Below are positions 55,517-64,000 of a stretch of DNA of 64,000 nucleotides, piece by piece (the stretch's first letter is position 1; each line of letters opens with the position of its first letter). The notes beneath the pieces were generated by a model. The model made no database searches. It was not told where the DNA came from and was given only the letters and a program-made list of their open reading frames with translations. Source of the stretch: Fistulifera solaris (taxonomy: Eukaryota; Bacillariophyta; Bacillariophyceae; Naviculales; Stauroneidaceae); assembly GCA_030295235.1 (NCBI GenBank), contig AP026124.1, forward strand, positions 372,001-436,000. The letters are read 5' to 3'. The translations under genes were made by a program, and so were the position numbers.

Positions 55517-55838
55517 TTAATGCGCTTGTTTTCCATGTTTCGCTTCGTACGCCTGTTTGGCTTCTTCCAAAAGAACAGCTCTTACACGCGTTAATTCTTT
55601 TCGACTGTGCAGGCACTCGAAGTAATCTTGACGCCTTTCGGAGCAAGGTTTTGAGTCTTTTCCCTCGCTTAGAAGCGTCTTTTGGTATTCGTGCTAACGT
55701 AGAATATTCATAAGAAACAGTGATATTCGATTTAGGGTGAAAAAGAAGATCAAATACACGTACCTGGCACTCCAAGAGATCATGATAGAAGCCGTAGCAC
55801 CGACCAGTAGTGCCGCGTACACCCATTCCGCTTGCCAT
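55517..55838 (-). CDS. Complex I 15-kDa subunit NDUFS5-like, twin CX9C
   Basis: Exon 1 (55838-55764) and exon 2 (55693-55517) are joined over a 70-bp intron (GTACGT/GTTAG) into 83 residues. The start MASGMGVRGTTGRCYGFYHDLLEC closely follows the plant 15-kDa subunit pattern (MASGWGITGNKGRCYDFWMD). It has two CX9C motifs, CYGFYHDLLEC and CSERRQDYFEC, then LHSRKELTR. Such proteins fold in the mitochondrial intermembrane space by the Mia40 pathway and sit on the membrane arm of complex I. Reading through the intron would give a false, longer frame, so the gene is easy to miss. Confidence 0.87.
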
Positions 55839-56308
55839 ATTCTATAATCGTATTCCAAATGGTAGGTAAAAAATAGAAAATATTGTGATCAACTTATGTT
55901 CTCAAATGAATATCCGATTGAAAGTGGACTTGTTAACAAGAATAGTTGAATACAGCATCAGCAACAATAGCATCATGGAGTAAGCTTCACGCTGCGTTTT
56001 GCAGCTCGCAGCGTACCAGGTACAAAGTACGGTACCGTACCTGGTACGGAGCAAAACATAACGGTGAGATGTCACATCACTTCTTTGAATGTCGGACCTT
56101 TTACACAGCTCAGAACCGTATGGACAGAACTATCCCACTATTACGCTTCATAGCTCGGTAAATGCCTCCACTGACGTCTGACGCATTTCCTGCAAACTCA
56201 TAACCTATTCTCTGACTCTTGATGGTCCGCGTTCGTTGTGATGGTTGTGCCGCAGTCCGTCTTGTTCATGCTGTTGATGTTGTTTCAATAATCACTTGTT
56301 GTTTCATC
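55839..56308. promoter_or_regulatory. Divergent promoter NDUFS5 / bL28
   Basis: 470 bp between two organelle-protein genes. It contains the imperfect palindrome at 56013-56047. No gene is supported. Confidence 0.45.
56013..56047. repeat. GGTAC-rich inverted repeat, 11-bp arms
   Basis: GTACCAGGTAC at 56013-56023 is the exact reverse complement of GTACCTGGTAC at 56037-56047; the loop (AAAGTACGGTACC) has two more GTAC sites. Confidence 0.85.
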
Positions 56309-56791
56309 ATGATGAAGAGCTTCCTTTCCTTAATCCTTGCCGCCTTGGTGATTATCCAAGTTCAGTCCTTTACTGGATACACCCCTGTCTTCGGGGCGGG
56401 CCAGAAAGTACGTATTTCCCTTCCATGATTGATGTTGCTCAGAGCCGTACCTTTACTCGAAGCAATACTTAAAATTCGTCTCTATTTCGTATTATTTACT
56501 CACCCTTGTTAATTTCCTTAGACGCAGAATGGATCGAACATGCAGATGCGAGCGCGAGTTTGTGACTTGTTGGGAAAGACACCCAACCGTCAAGCACGTG
56601 TTGTTACCTTCTCCCACAAGCGCAACAAGAAGGTTCAGGAAGTCAACTTGCAATGGAAACGATTCTTTTCTGAGGAACTGAACCGTAATGTGCGACTTCG
56701 TTTGAGCACCAAGGGAATCAAGACTGTCAACAAGTACGGAAGTATTGATAAGGCTGCCAAGAAGTTCGAATTGGACCTTGCCAAATTCTAA
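56309..56791 (+). CDS. Plastid ribosomal protein bL28
   Basis: Exon 1 (56309-56407) codes a signal peptide (SFLSLILAALVIIQVQ) with SFTGYTPVFG at the cut site, a plastid entry signal. Exon 2 (56522-56791) has RARVCDLLGKTPNRQARVV, FSHKRNKKVQEVNLQWKRF and RLSTKGIKTVNKYGSIDKA, the L28 core. The 114-bp intron (GTACGT/CTTAG) separates leader from mature protein. 122 residues. Two consecutive ATG codons start the frame; the first is at 56309. The protein should be part of the 50S subunit in the chloroplast. Confidence 0.92.
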
Positions 56792-56877
56792 AGAATTTCC
56801 ATCAGTTTAGAATAAATGGTCGCGTCTCAAGTTTTCGGCTATATAAACGTACATCGTCTATCTTATATGAAAAGGAT

Positions 56878-59547
56878 CTATGACTGGCATGTGATGCACA
56901 CATCATCGCGTTCGGCGTCTTCAATGTTTGCATACAAACTACTCGTTGCATCTTTCTCCACAGTGTATTGAATGGCGTTCACTGCTGGTTTCGTTCGTAG
57001 GTAGTACATCCCTGTCTTCAATCCTTTCTTCCACGCATAGAAATGCATAGCAGTTAGCTTGTCAACCGTAGGATCAGCGATGAAAAGATTGAGAGACTGA
57101 CTCTGGTCAATGAATTTGCCCCGATCAGCAGCCATGTCAATGATGTCCTTCATCTTGATTTCCCACACTGTCTTATAAAGTTCCTTTAGACGATCGGGTA
57201 TCTCGGGGATGTTTTGGACAGATCCGCCATCTCGCATCATCTGATTTCGTACCGAAGGAGTCCAGAGGCCTCTATCGGTCAAGTCTTGTAGGAGGTGAGG
57301 ATTGGCCATAATGAACTCACCTGCCCGCACTCTTCGAAGGTAGAGATTGGAGCTAAATGGCTCAAAGCATTCATTGACACCTAAGATTTGCGACGTTGAT
57401 GCAGTTGGCATTGGTGCAAGAAGGAGTGAGTTCCTCAAGCCGGTAGATAAGATGCGTTCTCGAAGTCTCCTCCAATCATATCCACCATTCGTTGAGACCT
57501 CATCTTCATACTTTTGAATAATACCTTGCTTCCCATTTCTGTGGCTTGGCGTTTGATCGTCGTCTAAGCCCCAGAGGTTGAACTGCAGCTTTCCTTGACT
57601 GGCAGGACTGCCTTCAAAGGAACTGTACGGACCTTCGGCTTCAGCCAGTTCGGCACTAGCCTCCAACGCGGCATGGTAAATCGTTTCGAATATGGCTTCG
57701 TTTACTTCTTTCGCTTGTTGGGAAGTAAACGGCAGCCCGAGACGCAGAAATGCATCTGCTAGACCGGAAACGCCGATTCCGATCGGACGATGATTCAAGT
57801 TTGATGTGCGGGCTCCTTCCACTGGATAGCTGTTGACGTCAATAATTTTGTTGAGGTTGCGGGTGACAACTTTCGTGGCACGATGCAGCGCTGCGTGGTC
57901 AAAAAGGCGCTACCCGAGTCGGGGTTACTTGACCCCACAGGGCCACGATCCGTCACAACGAACTTCGACAAACAGATACTAGCAAGGTTGCAAACAGCTA
58001 CTTCCTCTGGACTTGTATACTGGACAATTTCCGTGCAGAGATTACTGCACTGAATCGTTCCTAGATTCTTCTGGTTACTTTTCGTGTTGCACGCATCCTT
58101 GTACAACATATATGGCGTACCCGTCTCGATTTGAGACTGTAATATGGCACTCCAAAGTTCGCGTGCTCTGATTTGTTTGACGAAGCGACCTTCCCTTTCA
58201 TATCTCTCGTATAACACCTCAAAAGCGCTCCCGTACTGCTCGGGTAACCCAGGGCATTGTCGAGGGCACATCAGACTCCACACTCCATCTTCTTCGACAC
58301 GTTTCATAAACAGATCCGGAATCCAAAGCGCATAGAACAAGTCTCGTGCCCGATGCTCTTCTTTTCCGTGATTTTTCTTGAGATTTAATACATCAAATAT
58401 ATCAGAATGCCACGGTTCCAGGTAGACAGCAAAAGCTCCCGGCCGCTTGCCTCCTCCCTGGTCAACGTAACGACTTGTGGCGTCGTAAACTCGAAGCATG
58501 GGCACCAAGCCATTCGAAACTCCGCGTGTACCACGAATCGGTGTTCCTCGGGCTCGGATATTGTGAACAGATAAGCCAATTCCTCCTGCTGATTTCGAAA
58601 TTACCGCACATCTTTTGAGGGTGTCATAGATCCCAGAAATCGAATCGTCACTCATTTGTACAAGAAAGCACGACGAGAGTTGAGGATGAGTTGTACCTGA
58701 GTGAAAGAGCGTCGGTGAAGCATGCGTAAAGAGGCCTCGACTTAGAAAATCGTAAGTCTCAAACGCGGCCTCCAAATTCGCGTCTTCATTTTTTCGATTG
58801 GGATCGCAGCAATGAATCCCGAGAGCGACTCTCATGAGAAGATATTGCGGTCGCTCTATTATTCTATTTGTATCTGTTTTCAGCAAATAGGCCCGCTCAA
58901 GAGTTTTGAAGCCGAAGTAAGTCAGTTCAAGGTCTCGCTGGTGTTGAATTTGAGCATCAATTACTGGTCCCCTCCGTCGCACCAAGTCCACCAACATCGG
59001 ATTAATGAAGCTTTCTTCATCCTCTTCAGACAACACTTGGATTGCTTTGGAAAATGTGTCGGGGGTGTTTTTGTGATTTTGTGTTATCACAATACGAGCT
59101 GCCAATCGCGCGTAATCGGGGTGTTGTGTAGACAAACTAGCTGCCGATTCTGCAGCGAGGATATCCATTTCATGTGTAGTAACCTTAGGATAGATCCCTC
59201 TGACTATTGAGTCCGTGAGTGACTGTAAGTTAACAAACTGCAAGTTCAAGCCTTCCGATAAAGCCTTTAATCTGCGGTAGACCTTGTTGCGGTCCATTTT
59301 TCCAAACTTCCATCTCGTTTTGTTACACAATAGTCATCGTCGGGTAAAGTCAAGCCGTCCGTCGGGTCATCAAAGAGGAACAAATTTCGGCTAACATCTC
59401 CGCTGTCTTCGCTTTTATGTGAATTTTGTGTGGGTCTGCTTGAAAAGAATGGTGTGAACTGGGTGCGACCCCCTCCGATGCTGTGCTTGACACGGGCAGC
59501 GAAATGGCCAATAGAAAAATCGGTGATAGACGACGCATTTTAGCCAT
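56878..59547 (-). CDS. Ribonucleotide reductase class Ia large subunit (R1)
   Basis: Reduces NDPs to dNDPs. Seen: ATP cone ([28 protein letters not shown]), [39 protein letters not shown] (active-site Cys), [57 protein letters not shown] (in parts; catalytic N-x-C-x-E), [18 protein letters not shown], and C-terminal redox pair VCITCQS. The body has one-base gaps at 57901-57905 (A5) and 59297-59301 (T5 on the plus strand). The start is uncertain: no ATG lies in frame before the ATP cone; the next one, at 59547, begins a hydrophobic leader ([18 protein letters not shown]) that joins only if one more base is lacking at the C5 run 59469-59473. A minimal start is 59330 or upstream. Cytosolic is usual for R1. 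Confidence 0.9.
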
Positions 59548-60353
59548 ACAATGACCTCGCTTCGATTCGATGCACGAAAAAATGCGAGCGGTAGAGAGAA
59601 AGAAACAGTTTTAGTTCTTTGTTTACAAACAATTAGCATTCATCGCATCGTCTCCAATAATGGCAATTGTTTTTATGGCTCTGAAGAAAAGTCGAATGTT
59701 CGTGGCGATGTCAAAACACGTTATGAAACACGTGTCGCACCGCATATACAATTACTATAGGCCAATTATGCATCACGGGTTAGAACCGCGGAGACAGATA
59801 ACGCGATTCTCGCATACGCCATGGTCGATGTTGATCAGCTGTTCTTTATCGAGCTGCCAAAAAATTGAAGTGGCTTCATTATTGCGATTAAATTCCGATC
59901 TATAATGTCGAGACTCAGGACGTATGTATTTTTCTTCCAATTTACTATCGTCCAGAATGTTGTTCGTTTCTCAACAAGACTGGATTATCAGTCACGAGAT
60001 AATTACTGCGGAGACAAAGAAGGAGTCCAAGCATCAAAGGTCTGTATATTTTGCTAGGTAACATTCTTAGATTAGCATTTAATGAATGTTATTAGCACTA
60101 ATAATGCCCATTTCGTTATATTCGCCGAAAATCATTGCGAATAGTTATCTTGCATTTTTACTGTAGGACAAAGTACCATCCACGACTTCACACATTTCTG
60201 TCATGAGTCTTTTTGACTCATAATAACGCGACGAAGAAAATGAAAGGTGACGGTGATCGATGATTGATAATAGACCCACAAAAGCGTTGCAATTAATTGA
60301 TTCGTATTAGGGCACAAAAGACAATCGAAATAGGTGTTGGGTAAGCTCTAAGA
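59548..60353. other. Intergenic region, no supported gene
   Basis: About 800 bp between R1 and ATP23. Several short frames (up to about 80 codons) have no recognisable content. It is AT-rich in places. Confidence 0.35.
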
Positions 60354-61063
60354 ATGACGCAATCACCGCCCCAAACTACAGCACAGCCAGTTCGACAAGA
60401 TGAAAAGAATCGGCACGACTGTGCAATCAATGGGTGGAGAATGCACTCACTAAAAACAAATCCATCCAATTCCTTGTACAGCATTTAGTAGATACTGGCT
60501 GTCAGCCACCTGATCGCTTTATCCGATGTATGTCTTGTGAAGAGCCCGCCGCAGGGGGATTTGGTATGGTCGAAGAGGTTGTTCTAAAGACAAACAACAA
60601 ACTAGAAATGAAAGAACAGTGCCATCGCTCTCTGCAAGACCTGCAAAATCAGATACAGCGCGAAAAGGAAGGCACGTCATTACTCAAACTAAATCCGGAA
60701 ATTTATATTTGCCAACAATACATGGAAAATGAACTCATGACACACAAAACGATTGCACATGAACTCATCCACGCAATTGACATGTGCCGGACCAAGATGG
60801 ATCCGATACGAAATTGCGTACATCTTGCCTGTACTGAAATTCGAGCGGAGAATCTATCGGGGGAATGCTCTTTTTGGAAGGAACTTCCGCGCATGGAGAA
60901 GTACGCGGGGCATGGCAAAGAGTGTGTGCGGAGACGAGCCATTCTATCGGTGCGAGCGAATCCGAATTGTACAAAGCGGGCCGAAGAGTTCGTCGATGCT
61001 TGTATGGATCGTTGTTTTCAGGATGTGTATCCCTTTGATCGGCATCCTAACTTAAGAGATTAA
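60354..61063 (+). CDS. ATP23: Mitochondrial inner membrane metalloprotease ATP23
   Basis: ATP23 matures mitochondrial ATP synthase subunit 6 in yeast and aids its assembly. Seen: VENALTKNKSIQFLVQHL, CMSCEEPAAGGFG, the zinc site HELIHAID followed by HLACTEIRAENLSGEC, a normal ATP23 core, then a Cys-rich end (CTKRAEEFVDACMDRCF) that may be twin-cysteine for intermembrane-space folding. Only GTG starts the main frame at 60434. An ATG at 60354 (MTQSPPQTTAQPVRQ) runs to KNRHDC and then needs one more base near 60420-60423 to join NQWVENAL, which fits the family; I choose this start. Expected length is about 236 residues. Confidence 0.9.
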
Positions 61064-61220
61064 TTTAATGATGATGATTTTAGATATGGATTTGTGTCTT
61101 TCGTTCAAAGCTTTCACTTGACATGACGAACTGAAAAAACAAATTTCACTGCACTATCTAAACAAGTTGACAATACACACTTATACCTGAGTTGTTTTCA
61201 TTGAGTGCTAGTTAAAAGGT

Positions 61221-62125
<905 letters not shown>

Positions 62126-63868
62126 ATGTTCACGTGCAGCTACTTGGATTTCTCGAGTCGTGGAGATAACCGGCCGGTGGAATTGATGATTTTCACCTGG
62201 GTATTTTATATCATTCTTCCGCCAGCCGTCCTTACTCTAGCAATTACGAAGAACTTCTTCGTGACTGTGGCTGCTGCTTTTACGCTTCCATCACTTGCCA
62301 TTTGCCAGGGAGCTATTGGTATTTTGAAATACCGCTACTTCTTCGGAGATGCCCCTCACCCTCTGACTCCGAGTCATGGTGTTGTCGTAGTTCATTCAGA
62401 AGACGAAAATGATTTAGCAAGCAGCAACTCTGACGATGAACCCTCTCAGTCGCAATGTCATGGCGATGAGTACAAGGCCGCCCTCTTCCTCTACGAGATC
62501 CTCCGAGGTGCCTTCAAGCAGCGTTGCAAAAGGCTCCGATTCGTGTACTTGTGATTGGAGATTCACTGGCGATTGGCGTGGGACAGAGCAGGTCCGCAAC
62601 TCCGATCTTACCAGAGGCGATTAGTAAAACTCTTTCGAAGAAGCTGGGCGGACGAATAGTTTATTGGAGTTGTCATGGAGCCCCGGGCGCGTCGACCGGA
62701 TGGATTGTGAGAGAAATAGAACGAGGAATCAAGTTTGATAAACAAGACGATCCGAAGCAGTCAACTATCGAGGATGATGATGACTCGATCGCCCTAGACC
62801 AATTATGTAAACCGTGTTGCAGCGACACTGATTCCAGTTCAGATGATTCTTCATCTTGTGACGAGACGTCAGAACCGTGCTCGTCGTCTCAGCGCAGCGA
62901 GAACGATGAGGACTCTGCAACCCTTAGTCAATGGAGAGAGCTACTGACAGAACATCGAAAACGCTTCGATCAATCTGATTCACTGGGGCCTTATGACATT
63001 GTTGTTGCAGTAACCGGCTCGAATGATCTCAAAAGCGCGTGTTTTCCGTTTCTGCTAAGAGGAGAAGATATTGAGTTCCGACGACAGGCGAGAGAAAGAG
63101 GTGGCAGCTATACGCAAGAGTTGCGGCGGCTTCTGGAATCATTGAACGATACGATGCAACGACAGTTTGAAACCATCCGTCTCCAAGTGGAAGTCGCCAA
63201 GGATTCTGTGCTCGAAAAAGTCGGAGAAACGTTTGAGTATATTTCACCTGGTAGTAGCCAACGACTTCCGAGTCCAAGTCAAAAAGACGGAATTTCACGG
63301 TCTAGTAATAAAGAAAGCGACCAGAAGCAGCCTACTACGAGTAATCAACCATGGCGTCAAGAATCCAGAAGTCGCCCCTTGGTTGTTCTGCCGGGCATGT
63401 GTGCGCGCGCCGTCCCCCTCCTTCCAAATATTGCCATTGAAATTTCTCTCTGTTCCGAGCGTGGACATTATGGACATGCATAAGCGAAACTTTGCTGAAG
63501 CGAATGAAGGAGACGTCATGTTCGTTCCGGCCCCGTCGATTCATAATCTTGCAGAATACCAAAACCGAAAAGGCGAATTATGGTCACAAAAGGATACGGA
63601 AAATACTATTCTAGCGCTTCGTGATATATCCAAAAGAGACAGGCGGCGCATTGAGCGTGACATGAGCCGGTATTACCGAGAGAAGGCGGATGCTGTGAAT
63701 CGAAGTATCGCTTCTCGATTTTCGTGGCTTTACTTGCATATGCCGGCCAATGATATGTTTTCTGTGGATCAAGTTCATCCATGCGACGAGTGCTATGACT
63801 GTTGGGGACGGTTGATTGGGAACGCCATTTCAGAAGAGCTACAATCGAAAAAGAAACTGGCCAGCTAA
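62126..63868 (+). CDS. Membrane-linked SGNH/GDSL hydrolase
   Basis: About 580 residues. The N-terminus has hydrophobic spans (FTWVFYIILPPAVLTLAI, FVTVAAAFTLPSLAICQGAI) and then an acidic linker. The SGNH block I with the catalytic Ser is VLVIGDSLAIGVG; VAVTGSNDLKS carries block III Asn; a Ser/Asp/Glu-rich stretch (about 62760-62910) lies inside the domain; LVVLPGMCARAVPL follows; block V with Asp and His is SVDQVHPCDECYDCWGRLIG. Thus an esterase or lipase on lipid or acetyl-ester is likely, substrate unknown. The gene falls into three frames: one base is short at the TT 62524-62525, and a second shift near 63420-63430 is of the other sign (one base long, or two short). The ATG at 62126 is the first good start; the frame is open a little upstream. 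Confidence 0.8.
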
Positions 63869-64000
63869 GTTGTCGCTCCTATCCTGCTGAACGGAGGTTC
63901 CTGACTCGCCTCAATCGTTTCTTAAGGACGCCGTTAGTGGATGCTCTGTACATTTGCCTTAACGATTAAGCTGCATGCGGAAGAATCATCCACGGCTTGT

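Noticed and set aside
59660-59905. 81-codon plus-strand frame upstream of ATP23
   Set aside because: Resembles random Met/His-rich translation, and overlaps another frame of similar length.

Overview
The window reads as nuclear DNA of a pennate diatom, most like Phaeodactylum tricornutum. Genes are densely packed on both strands. Most introns are 65-85 bp with GTAAGT-type donors. Several proteins start with a signal peptide running into an ASAFAP-like phenylalanine motif, the mark of import into a diatom complex plastid. There is also a Ty1/copia element of the kind described from diatoms (CoDi). The species is inferred from these traits, not from a database match.

Layout. 1-7.1 kb: a FAN/neutral-sphingomyelinase-activation-type BEACH-WD40 protein, a small conserved plastid protein, a plastid-targeted tRNA (guanine-N7) methyltransferase and a D-glutamate cyclase/DUF1445 enzyme. 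7.1-12.5 kb: one young copia-type LTR retrotransposon on the minus strand. 12.6-19.3 kb: two tandem hybrid histidine kinases with a CHASE sensor domain (cytokinin-receptor architecture). 20-28 kb: ESS2/DGCR14 splicing factor, spindle checkpoint MAD1 and gamma-tubulin complex GCP2, all on the plus strand. 28-30.5 kb: a 547-bp duplication whose two copies flank a 16-bp minisatellite of about 80 units. 30-45.9 kb: a CCHC zinc-knuckle protein, a GT64 glycosyltransferase, an unknown protein, a plastid m5U RNA methyltransferase, a peptidase S51, a HAD phosphatase with a zinc ribbon, ALG1 mannosyltransferase, a GST-HIT fusion, a DDX6/Dhh1 helicase and an NmrA-like oxidoreductase. 46-64 kb: ribosomal protein bL9, a tail-anchored Sti1-repeat protein, PRP38, TBL1-like WD40, MRT4, a sulfotransferase, complex I NDUFS5, plastid bL28, ribonucleotide reductase R1, ATP23, ubiquitin-eS31 and a membrane-linked SGNH hydrolase.

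The genes are mainly housekeeping and do not form one pathway. Themes recur: plastid translation and RNA modification (TrmB-type, TrmA-type, bL9, bL28), mRNA processing and turnover (ESS2, PRP38, DDX6), ribosome assembly and supply (MRT4, ubiquitin-eS31), mitosis (MAD1, GCP2), and mitochondrial biogenesis (ATP23, NDUFS5).

A caution for any reader: at least a dozen highly conserved host genes are split by one-base shifts, nearly all one base short in a homopolymer run. This looks like residual indel error of a long-read assembly, not a field of pseudogenes. Coordinates below span the whole gene and note each shift. The most unusual features are the minisatellite packed with perfect 5' splice-site consensus, the tandem CHASE kinases with a gene-conversion tract, the GST-HIT fusion, and a family of GGTACC-rich palindromes scattered between genes.
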